Shown here piece by piece: positions 1-5,531 of a stretch of DNA of 5,531 nucleotides (position 1 is its first letter; the number at the start of each line of letters is the position of its first letter). Below the pieces are notes generated by a model, which saw only the letters and a program-made list of their open reading frames with translations, did not search any database and had not been told where the DNA came from. A program made the translations under genes and the position numbers. This DNA comes from Gallionellaceae bacterium (GTDB taxonomy: Bacteria; Pseudomonadota; Gammaproteobacteria; Burkholderiales; Gallionellaceae): assembly GCA_021731185.1 (NCBI GenBank), contig JAKFXW010000077.1, positions 1 through 5,531 on the forward strand, read 5' to 3'.

Positions 1-1457
1 CTGAGCATGTGCAAGATACGCTCACTGCCGGTGCTGGCTTGTGCGACTCTGAAACGGTACAACACGTCATCAATCATGGCAAGTCGTCCATAGACTGGTT
101 GATTGCACAAGGTGTGCCTTTCACCCGCGATACCCAAACTGACACAGGCTATCATCTAACGCGAGAAGGAGGGCACAGTCATCGCCGAGTCATCCATGCA
201 GCGGATGCCACAGGATTTGCAGTACAACAAACACTGGCTACCAAAGTACTGACACACCCCAATATCATTATTCTGGAACGCACTATTGCAATTGATCTGA
301 TTACTGGTAACAAGCTGGGTGGCGGTAAACGCGCCAGTAAAAAATCATTGTCCCCTTGTGGGGCAGTTGGTGCGGATAATGTTTGTCATGGCGCATATTT
401 GCTCAACAGCAGCAGTGGTGAAATTATCACCGTTGCTGCCCGCAATACAGTGCTGGCTACAGGCGGTGCAGGCAAAGTTTATCTCTACACCACCAATCCT
501 GACACCGCCACTGGCGACGGCATTGCAATCGGTTGGCGTGCGGGTTGCCGCGTGGCCAACATGGAATTTATACAGTTTCATCCGACCTGTCTTTATCACC
601 CCCATGCGCGATCATTTTTAATCAGCGAAGCCGTGCGCGGCGAAGGCGGCATACTCAAACTGCCGGACGGCACACGTTTTATGCCCAATTACGATCAGCG
701 CGCAGAATTAGCACCGCGCGACATTGTGGCACGTGCGATTGACTTTGAAATGAAGAAACGTGGCTTGGATTGTGTGTACTTGGATATATCACACCAGCCT
801 GAAGCATTTCTGCAAGCACACTTTCCAACCATATACGCTCGCTGCCTGGAATTTGGCATCAATATTTCCAAACAACCCATCCCGGTTGTACCAGCAGCAC
901 ACTACATCTGCGGCGGAGTAATGACAGATTTACATGCCCGAACCGATGTATCCAATCTCTATGCCATAGGGGAAACCGCTTACACAGGCCTGCATGGAGC
1001 CAATCGTTTAGCCAGTAACTCGTTGCTGGAGTGCATGGTTTTTGCGGATGCTGCCGCTCAAGATATATTGAATAAACCGCTCGTCCCTGTCCCAACCCTC
1101 CCCCAATGGGATGCCAGCCAAGTGACCGATGCAGATGAAGAAATTATCATCGCGCACAATTGGGCTGAATTGCGTCGTTTTATGTGGGACTACGTCGGCA
1201 TCGTGCGAACCACCAAGAGGCTGCAACGCGCACAACATCGCATACGCTTATTACACGAAGAAATTGATGAGTATTATGCAAACTTTCACGTCACAGCAGA
1301 TTTGCTGGAGCTGCGCAATCTGGTCTTAAGTGCCGATCTAATTGTGCAAAGCGCACTGGCACGGCATGAAAGCCGGGGGCTGCACCACAGCAAAGATTAT
1401 CCAGATATGCTGCCGCACGCCGCGCCAACTATTCTTTTTCCGACCATGGCCAAATAA
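1..1457 (+). CDS. nadB: L-aspartate oxidase NadB, 5'-truncated by the window edge
   Basis: Flavoenzyme that oxidises L-aspartate to iminoaspartate in the cytoplasm, the first step of de novo NAD synthesis; NadA uses the product. The frame is open from base 3 (codons E-H-V-Q-D-T). The GTG at position 9 is an internal Val, not a start. From remembered E. coli NadB (540 aa), about 65 N-terminal residues with the GxGxxG FAD motif lie outside. Numbering from that Val as 1, visible family signatures are YHLTREGGHSHRR (48-60), LATGGAGKVY (149-158), FIQFHPT with His191, ISEAVRGEGG with Ser206-Glu207, APRDIVARAID with Arg237, VPAAHYICGG with His298 and GLHGANRLASNSLLE with Arg333. These match E. coli His244, Thr259-Glu260, Arg290, His351 and Arg386, with Ser in place of Thr. 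The C-terminal helical domain (about 375-460, MWDYVGIVRTTKRL) is complete, and the gene ends in TAA. It converges on ygfX. One loop is about 15 residues longer than in E. coli. Confidence 0.97.
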   Translation, partial: EHVQDTLTAGAGLCDSETVQHVINHGKSSIDWLIAQGVPFTRDTQTDTGYHLTREGGHSHRRVIHAADATGFAVQQTLATKVLTHPNIIILERTIAIDLITGNKLGGGKRASKKSLSPCGAVGADNVCHGAYLLNSSSGEIITVAARNTVLATGGAGKVYLYTTNPDTATGDGIAIGWRAGCRVANMEFIQFHPTCLYHPHARSFLISEAVRGEGGILKLPDGTRFMPNYDQRAELAPRDIVARAIDFEMKKRGLDCVYLDISHQPEAFLQAHFPTIYARCLEFGINISKQPIPVVPAAHYICGGVMTDLHARTDVSNLYAIGETAYTGLHGANRLASNSLLECMVFADAAAQDILNKPLVPVPTLPQWDASQVTDADEEIIIAHNWAELRRFMWDYVGIVRTTKRLQRAQHRIRLLHEEIDEYYANFHVTADLLELRNLVLSADLIVQSALARHESRGLHHSKDYPDMLPHAAPTILFPTMAK

Positions 1458-1459
1458 AA

Positions 1460-1930
1460 TCAACGATTCCACTTTATCAACACTCTTAGCTGACGAAATG
1501 AATCTTTATCCAGACTATCTGGCAGAATAATCACGCTGCGTGAAAAATATGCGTCCTCCGGCAACACGTTCAAAATCACCATCAGCGGCGTAATAAAACT
1601 ATCGTGCAACACCAACCCAGACCAACTTTGCCCATTGCGTCTAGTGATCGTTACTTGACCAGCCTCCATCTGCAAACGCACGTTCGATGACCGCATAGAC
1701 AGATAAGCATCATGCCGTAAGTAGTACACAGCGCTAATCAATAACACAGCAATAGCAGCCAGCTTTGCCCACCAAGGTAGAGGCATTGAAAATAGCAAAA
1801 CAACTGCCGCGCTTAACGCTGCAATCAACACCCCCGCTAAATATCGTGACGGGCGCAAATAAAATTGCTGGGATAGGCTGGATTTTTCTGGGACAAACTG
1901 GGTTTCGTATTCTGTGAAGGAAGTGTTCAA
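1460..1930 (-). CDS. ygfX: YgfX/CptA-family inner-membrane protein
   Basis: Small membrane protein of 156 aa, close to the 135 aa of E. coli YgfX (CptA). Two hydrophobic helices (about 31-49 and 54-70) are joined by the short turn PLPWW. A soluble C-terminal part follows, ending in VIILPDSLDKDSFRQLRVLI, which matches the family pattern of hydrophobics, DS, acidic residues, then a RxLRxLL-type helix. The segment FYLRPSR (23-29) before helix 1 is also typical. E. coli YgfX has been described as a toxin acting on FtsZ and MreB and as a partner of SdhE (YgfY); the toxin role is debated. No sdhE is visible beside it. The likely start is TTG (1928-1930): the frame is closed by TAG 15 bases further upstream of that codon, the only other option is CTG at 1943-1945, and no clear ribosome-binding site precedes either. 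The gene begins 19 bases after the kinase stop, so translation may be coupled to it. The family call is good; the exact start and the function here are unsure. Confidence 0.82.
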   Translation of the reverse strand: MNTSFTEYETQFVPEKSSLSQQFYLRPSRYLAGVLIAALSAAVVLLFSMPLPWWAKLAAIAVLLISAVYYLRHDAYLSMRSSNVRLQMEAGQVTITRRNGQSWSGLVLHDSFITPLMVILNVLPEDAYFSRSVIILPDSLDKDSFRQLRVLIKWNR

Positions 1931-1949
1931 TGCAAAACAGTGCAGCTAA

Positions 1950-3245
1950 TCACTTTTTAAAAACAACTAATGCAACTATCACCGTTACAACAATCAGCAC
2001 TATAAATATAAATATCAATATGCCGTTGTTACCAAAAATGCGCTCCGTTTGAGATGCTTGTTGGCCTAGCTGAACCTTGTCCCACAAGGGGACAATGTGT
2101 TGCAGGGGGGATGATTTTTTGGGGATAAATGCGGCTTTATTAATTTCATCTAAACTCGGGCGAGGTATTTGTAAGGTTTTAGCTAACGCTTCAACCTCAT
2201 CTGTCGAAGTGGTCATGGCCGCAAGCCGCATGGTTGCATTGGTAGAATCAAAAACGGGTGACAAGCCCATCGTTGCCACGGCCTGAGAGTCGTCTGTATC
2301 AACCCCCAAATGATCGGTTCCCGGGCGACCAATTTCCGTTCGCTGTGCGCCATGCTCCGCCTCAGATAATTGAACCGCCTCATTGCGATGCCCGCCAACC
2401 AAATCAACACGCGCCTTTGAACGCGGCATGGTATCACGGCATGCTCTTAAATCATTGGCGAATTCCCGCGCATTCTGGTAACGATCCCTCATATCTTTAG
2501 CCAAGGCTTTAGCGACGATGAAGTTCAACATATCCGGCACATCCGGATTCAGCATGCTAGGTGGAGCAGGGATAACATTCAGCGTTTGGTACATAATCGC
2601 ATTTACATTTTCGCCCATGAACGGAACCTGCCCTGTTAACATTTCATACAAGGTGACACCCAACGAAAACACGTCTGATCTTTGATCAATCACTTTCCCG
2701 AGTACCTGTTCGGGCGACATATATTTAGGTGACCCCAGCACCATGCCTGTTTGCGTGCGAACTGAGGCAGAAGACATGCGAGCAATGCCAAAATCGGTAA
2801 TTTTTACATGCCCGTCTCGCACTACCATGATATTGGAAGGTTTTATGTCACGATGAACAACATCATGTTCATGTGCATAAGCCAGGCCACGCGCAATTTG
2901 TGCAGCCAGGTCTAATATCTGCTCGATCGGCAAATGCCTTTGATCGTTAAGAATGTCGCGTAACTCACGACCCTCCAGAAATTCCATGGCGATGTAGGCG
3001 ACATCCCCACTTTTGCCCACATCAAAAATCGTTACGATATTGGGGTGGCTCAAACGCCCGGCAGCCTTTGCTTCCTGATAGAAGCGACCTTCGTACTCTT
3101 CCTTTTCATCTTCGGCCAGATTCAGATTAATCGTTTTGATAGCAACAATACGATCAATCAAAGGGTCTTTCACCTGATAGACCACGCCCATCGCGCCTTG
3201 GCCGATCTCGCCGATTACTTCGTAGCGTCCCAGTTGTCTAATCAT
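1950..3245 (-). CDS. PknB-type Ser/Thr protein kinase with C-terminal membrane anchor
   Basis: A 431-aa Hanks-type kinase that should transfer phosphate from ATP to Ser/Thr of target proteins at the inner membrane. The catalytic domain (about 8-270) has every key element: glycine loop GQGAMGVVY (15-23), VAIK with Lys37, helix-C Glu58, HRDIKPSN (131-138; Asp133, Lys135, Asn138), DFG (151-153), an activation loop with Ser158/159/161 and Thr164/166, SPE (177-179), DVFSLG (191-196) and Arg256. The HRD arginine implies control by activation-loop phosphorylation. Residues 274-405 form a polar, probably disordered linker with two ATMxL motifs. Residues 409-428 are one hydrophobic helix followed only by FKK, so the protein is effectively tail-anchored; no PASTA or other extracellular domain exists. 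The ATG start (3243-3245) fits the domain well, with only a weak GAAG-type ribosome-binding site. It lies 43 bases after the lipoprotein gene and 19 before ygfX. No PP2C phosphatase or FHA gene is visible. Activity is inferred from residues; substrates are unknown. Confidence 0.96.
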   Translation of the reverse strand: MIRQLGRYEVIGEIGQGAMGVVYQVKDPLIDRIVAIKTINLNLAEDEKEEYEGRFYQEAKAAGRLSHPNIVTIFDVGKSGDVAYIAMEFLEGRELRDILNDQRHLPIEQILDLAAQIARGLAYAHEHDVVHRDIKPSNIMVVRDGHVKITDFGIARMSSASVRTQTGMVLGSPKYMSPEQVLGKVIDQRSDVFSLGVTLYEMLTGQVPFMGENVNAIMYQTLNVIPAPPSMLNPDVPDMLNFIVAKALAKDMRDRYQNAREFANDLRACRDTMPRSKARVDLVGGHRNEAVQLSEAEHGAQRTEIGRPGTDHLGVDTDDSQAVATMGLSPVFDSTNATMRLAAMTTSTDEVEALAKTLQIPRPSLDEINKAAFIPKKSSPLQHIVPLWDKVQLGQQASQTERIFGNNGILIFIFIVLIVVTVIVALVVFKK

Positions 3246-3288
3246 GATTTATACAGCTTCTTTTAATTTCGTGATCATAAATTAAGTG

Positions 3289-3705
3289 TTATGGGTTACT
3301 AATTTTTCTAGCCTGTACCCCACGGAAAACAGGCCCCCAAACAGGATGTCCAGCTTCTGCAGGTGTCAGGTTGAAATCGGGATTGATTGCAAAAATACGC
3401 TCAAATGATTCCTGACACTTTTTCTCACGGGCGCTTATACAATGTGTGAAAGCTAAGTATTTATGTGCATTGATTTTGTCTGATTTGCTCAACATTACAT
3501 CTTCCAACGCATGCTGCAACAACACCACTGCCGCCTGATAATCCCCATTGTTATAGCTGGCTATACCTTGGGAAATACTGCGCTCGGACGAACTGCCATG
3601 AAACAATACCTGCCCCGCGCCCACCACACGATTTGCAAATGTTTGGCAGCCACTTAGCAACGACAGCAGCAACACTCCCCCAGCTAAAAAACGTGCTCTC
3701 GACAT
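3289..3705 (-). CDS. TPR-like outer-membrane lipoprotein (resembles TssQ-type)
   Basis: A 138-aa secreted lipoprotein. The N-terminus has basic residues (Arg3, Arg5), a hydrophobic stretch (6-16) and the lipobox LSGC with Cys20 as the lipidated residue. Gln at +2 predicts sorting to the outer membrane by Lol. The mature part has TPR-like helices: SQGIASYNNGDYQAAVVLLQ (45-64) and a second pair around 79-108 ending in INPDF. A short tail, EAGHPVWGPVFR (117-128), reads as a family signature. From memory this resembles small lipoproteins annotated as TssQ-family (associated with type VI secretion), but no T6SS gene is present here, so I give no symbol. Cys89 and Cys97 could form a disulfide. The start is well supported: ATG at 3703-3705 has GAGGA six bases upstream. 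It lies between the cyclase-like and kinase genes with gaps of 54 and 43 bases, which suggests a scaffold or sensor for that pathway. The lipoprotein call is strong; the role is inferred. Confidence 0.9.
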   Translation of the reverse strand: MSRARFLAGGVLLLSLLSGCQTFANRVVGAGQVLFHGSSSERSISQGIASYNNGDYQAAVVLLQHALEDVMLSKSDKINAHKYLAFTHCISAREKKCQESFERIFAINPDFNLTPAEAGHPVWGPVFRGVQARKISNP

Positions 3706-3711
3706 TCCTGT

Positions 3712-3716
3712 TCCTC
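3712..3716 (-). promoter_or_regulatory. Ribosome-binding site of the lipoprotein gene
   Basis: On the minus strand GAGGA lies six bases before the ATG at 3703-3705. It is the clearest Shine-Dalgarno sequence in the window and fixes this start. The neighbouring kinase, ygfX and cyclase-like genes have much weaker sites. Confidence 0.75.
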
Positions 3717-3759
3717 GAGTTATAACAAACTACAAACTTGAAGAAATCATAGTCGATTG

Positions 3760-4926
3760 CTAGTCCCCAAATTTGTGTTGAATTCTTAAAACACCGCCGG
3801 ATTTAACTAAAAATACTTTTTTGTATATAGGGAATGTAGCGTTGCGTATTTCAATCTCATGCTTCCCCGGTACAACTTGCATCTCAGCCAGCGGCGGACT
3901 TACTCCTTGCATTCTACCATCGAGGTAAACCTCCCCCCAAGGCAAAACAGATAGACTGATTAATGCGGGTTTGCCTGAATTAATGGCTGTAGTTTCTTCC
4001 AGTGAGCGGGTACGTGCGAGTTCTTTTTTAAAGGGCTCAATTTTCTTCTTCTGGATAATGGCCGGTGCGGTGGATGCGGTCAGCGGCACAACCGCAGAGT
4101 CCTTATTATTTATAGCCAAAACACTGGTGGGTTCAACAGACGGCTTAGCAGTATTAGATATCAGGGTAATCAACATAGCTAAAACGAGTCCCAGAAAAAT
4201 TGCAGCCCCGCCTATATACAGCATGCGTTGCTGCGGGGATGCAGCGACATAGCCAGCTCTGGCCGCTTGCTCCACGGAATGCAGGGTGTTTGCCGCTGTC
4301 CGATAGATGCGTGTTACCTGCGCGCCCAACTCTGCCTGTACTACTGCTAGGGCATGGGGCACACCCTGTCGTGCAGCCGTGTCACCTGAATTACCAATCG
4401 CGTACACATCGTGTTCACGCACATGCTTATCCGTACGCGCACCCTGATAATGAAACATGGTATCGTAGCTTTTGGATACTCGCGACACTGCCTCAAAATA
4501 TGATCTTGAAACCAGTATCTGATCCGGATCAGCAAAATGCATCACACGCTGTGCGACATTAATGCCATCGCCCACAATATTGGGCGAGCCATTCATATCT
4601 CGCACCAGACGCACTGGTCCTAAATTTATTCCGAGCCGCACAAGCAATGGCGGATCCATACGCAGCCCACTGGTGAGTAATATTTTGTGCATACTCAGAG
4701 CAACTTTCAGCGCAGCGTCGACATCTCCCAAAAAGCTGACCACCGCGCCATCAACCATATCCAAAACAATGCGATCATCTGCTGGTATGGTGCTGATAGC
4801 GGTGAACAGAAAAGTATTAAATCCCTCTTTCAGGCCGATTTGCCCGAGCACGGTTTTTTTTGAATAATCCACAATACCCAAAAAAAGTACACTGCATATA
4901 ATTGTTTTTTTATCGTTTTCTTTCAT
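3760..4926 (-). CDS. Membrane protein: class III cyclase-like domain, TM helix, PEGA-like domain
   Basis: Probably 388 aa from ATG 4924-4926. The open frame extends to 5127, but that stretch overlaps rluB and looks non-coding, while the cyclase fold starts about 10 residues after this ATG. Residues 10-176 resemble an adenylate/guanylate cyclase catalytic domain: SVLFLGIVDYS (12-22), VDGAVVSFLGD (58-68), VRLGINLGPV (96-105), and IVGDGINVAQRV (117-128) with the Asn123 and transition-state Arg127 of the NxxxR motif. Asp59 matches the second metal-binding Asp, but Gly17 replaces the first and Val58 replaces the Gly before Asp59. The usual purine-recognition Lys is Leu55. Cyclic nucleotide production is therefore doubtful. 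An Ala-rich helical stretch (190-235), one transmembrane helix (236-256), a Ser/Thr/Pro and Lys linker (257-319) and a PEGA-like beta domain (about 320-388; GEVYLDGRMQGVSPPL, then VPGKHEIEI) follow. I infer cyclase part inside, PEGA part in the periplasm. It is probably the first gene of the unit with the lipoprotein and kinase. Confidence 0.88.
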   Translation of the reverse strand: MKENDKKTIICSVLFLGIVDYSKKTVLGQIGLKEGFNTFLFTAISTIPADDRIVLDMVDGAVVSFLGDVDAALKVALSMHKILLTSGLRMDPPLLVRLGINLGPVRLVRDMNGSPNIVGDGINVAQRVMHFADPDQILVSRSYFEAVSRVSKSYDTMFHYQGARTDKHVREHDVYAIGNSGDTAARQGVPHALAVVQAELGAQVTRIYRTAANTLHSVEQAARAGYVAASPQQRMLYIGGAAIFLGLVLAMLITLISNTAKPSVEPTSVLAINNKDSAVVPLTASTAPAIIQKKKIEPFKKELARTRSLEETTAINSGKPALISLSVLPWGEVYLDGRMQGVSPPLAEMQVVPGKHEIEIRNATFPIYKKVFLVKSGGVLRIQHKFGD

Positions 4927-5026
4927 GCCTACGGTTAACCTGTAAGTTTCCCCATCTGCGGCAAACTGTTTTGCCAAAGTTGTATATGCTATTACAGTAT
5001 TTACGGCTATATATTTCTGATTACAG
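4927..5026 (-). promoter_or_regulatory. AT-rich gap after rluB, likely promoter region of the signalling unit
   Basis: This 100-base gap is the only one here large enough for a full promoter. It is clearly AT-rich from about 4976 to 5046. On the minus strand a TTGACA-like hexamer TTAACA (5035-5040, inside the rluB end) lies 19 bases from AATATA (5010-5015). The spacing and -10 are poor, so this is only a candidate. The gap also holds a 16-bp dyad and repeated ACTGTAAT. I see no convincing terminator after rluB, so read-through from rluB is possible. Confidence 0.35.
4960..4975. repeat. 16-bp perfect dyad, possible operator or leader hairpin
   Basis: GGCAAA-CTGT-TTTGCC is a perfect inverted repeat with 6-base arms and a 4-base centre, ending 33 bases before the ATG of the cyclase-like gene. 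It could be a repressor operator downstream of the promoter or a small hairpin in the mRNA leader. No run of T follows on the minus strand, so it does not look like an intrinsic terminator of rluB. Confidence 0.5.
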
Positions 5027-5044
5027 TTATTTTTTGTTAACAGT
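4991..5044 (-). repeat. Short direct repeats ACTGTAAT / ACTGTTAA
   Basis: On the minus strand ACTGTAAT occurs exactly twice (5020-5027 and 4991-4998, 29 bases apart), and a related ACTGTTAA lies at 5037-5044. They sit around the candidate promoter before the cyclase-like gene. They could be activator or repressor half-sites. In DNA this AT-rich, chance is a serious alternative. Confidence 0.3.
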
Positions 5045-5531
5045 TCTTTTATGGGCTCTTGATTTCTTCTTGTGCTGCACAAGCTTATCACTTGCTGTTG
5101 GATGCACATCAAAATCTTTCCTAACATCTCGCAGTCTCGGTGCTACTGTTTTTTCCCCATGCTGGCCATCTCGCTCCTCATCCTGCTGGCGCATAACAAC
5201 ATCTTGTACGACCCGATTTTGAGCGGCCGTTGTGGATTGAATTTCCACCCCACCCCACTCCAATATCGCTCTAACTTCTCCCTCGCCTAACTCAGCCATT
5301 ACGCCGCGCTTTAAACGCGGCGGCAAATTAATTATGCCGAAACGCACTCGCATCAAACGACTAATCGTCAACCCCAGTGCCTCAAATGTTCTGCGCACCA
5401 CACGATTGCGGCCTTCCTTTAAAATCAGGCGATACCAGTGATTGTAACCTTCTCCGCCTTCATCGGTCAGCTTCTTAAATTTCACCAAGCCATCTTCCAG
5501 CATCACGCCATCCGTTACCAACTGCTGCATT
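5027..5531 (-). CDS. rluB: RluB-type 23S rRNA pseudouridine synthase, 5'-truncated by the window edge
   Basis: C-terminal 167 residues of an RsuA/RluB/E/F-type pseudouridine synthase. RluB isomerises U2605 (E. coli numbering) in 23S rRNA during ribosome assembly. Visible family blocks are GVMLEDG (8-14), GGEGYNHWYRLILKEGRNR (25-43), VVRRTFEALGLTISRLMRVR (44-63), FGIINLPPRLKRG (64-76) and the AEL helix near 79. The N-terminal S4 domain and the catalytic-Asp motif (GRLDxxxxGLLL type) would be encoded outside the window. The Met at 5528-5530 is internal, since the matching region in E. coli RluB is near the middle of its 291 aa. Within EGRNRxVRR, the position that is normally Glu is Val44 here. 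After about residue 95 a basic, polar, probably disordered tail ends in KKKSRAHKRTVNKK, as is common in RluB. The stop is TAA. RluB rather than RluE/F is chosen from the LEDG and GGEGxNxWY blocks and the basic tail. Confidence 0.9.
   Translation of the reverse strand, partial: MQQLVTDGVMLEDGLVKFKKLTDEGGEGYNHWYRLILKEGRNRVVRRTFEALGLTISRLMRVRFGIINLPPRLKRGVMAELGEGEVRAILEWGGVEIQSTTAAQNRVVQDVVMRQQDEERDGQHGEKTVAPRLRDVRKDFDVHPTASDKLVQHKKKSRAHKRTVNKK

Noticed and set aside
9..11. GTG at position 9 as the nadB start
   Set aside because: The frame is open to the window edge and the codons before it (E-H) match the internal NadB block HVEDT, so it is an internal Val.
1531..1543. Inverted repeat TCACGC-T-GCGTGA as a terminator for nadB
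   Set aside because: It lies within ygfX, has almost no loop, and is followed by A-rich rather than T-rich sequence on the plus strand.
3263..3285. AT-only inverted repeat (TTAATTT / AAATTAA) before the kinase gene
   Set aside because: All arm pairs are A-T, the 9-base loop makes the hairpin weak, and such repeats are expected by chance in an AT-rich gap.
3706..3759. Separate promoter before the lipoprotein gene
   Set aside because: TATGAT and TATAAC hexamers occur on the minus strand, but neither has a recognisable -35 at 16-18 bases.
4562..4867. Plus-strand open frames inside the cyclase-like gene
   Set aside because: They are opposite-strand shadows of a gene with clear domains and show no recognisable protein features. 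The same holds for the other overlapping frames in nadB and the kinase.
4927..5127. 67-residue N-terminal extension of the cyclase-like protein (start at 5127)
   Set aside because: About 100 bases of it overlap the rluB 3' end in another frame, its sequence shows no domain, and the cyclase fold fits a start at 4926. The frame is simply open by chance in AT-rich DNA.

Overview
The window looks like chromosomal DNA from a proteobacterium of moderate GC content (by eye a little under 50%). A betaproteobacterium, perhaps near the Nitrosomonadales or Methylophilales, is my best guess. The guess rests on the NadB and YgfX sequence types and on the cyclase / lipoprotein / kinase gene set. It is inference, because no rRNA or other marker gene is present. 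There is no tRNA, rRNA, CRISPR array, insertion sequence or phage gene. Coding density is high and every real gene has an intact frame.

Layout: positions 1-1457 (+) hold the 3' part of nadB (L-aspartate oxidase, first step of de novo NAD synthesis), cut by the window edge. All other genes are on the minus strand. Read in their direction from the right edge they are: the 3' part of an rluB-type 23S rRNA pseudouridine synthase (5531-5027); a membrane protein with a class III nucleotidyl cyclase-like domain, one transmembrane helix and a PEGA-like domain (4926-3760); a small TPR-like lipoprotein (3705-3289); a PknB-type Ser/Thr kinase with a C-terminal membrane anchor (3245-1950); and a YgfX/CptA-family two-helix membrane protein (1930-1460). 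YgfX and nadB converge tail to tail with only 2 bases between their stop codons.

The four central minus-strand genes are spaced 54, 43 and 19 bases apart and probably form one transcription unit. It would start in the AT-rich gap of about 100 bases after rluB, which holds a 16-bp dyad and short direct repeats. The unit reads as an envelope signalling module: a cytoplasmic cyclase-like domain tied through the membrane to a presumed periplasmic PEGA domain, a lipoprotein predicted for the outer membrane, and an apparently active kinase tethered at its extreme C-terminus.

The most interesting detail is that the cyclase-like domain has lost the first metal-binding Asp (Gly17) and the Gly before the second Asp (Val58). 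Each is one base away from the usual codon. The domain may therefore be a non-catalytic sensor or scaffold for the kinase rather than an enzyme.
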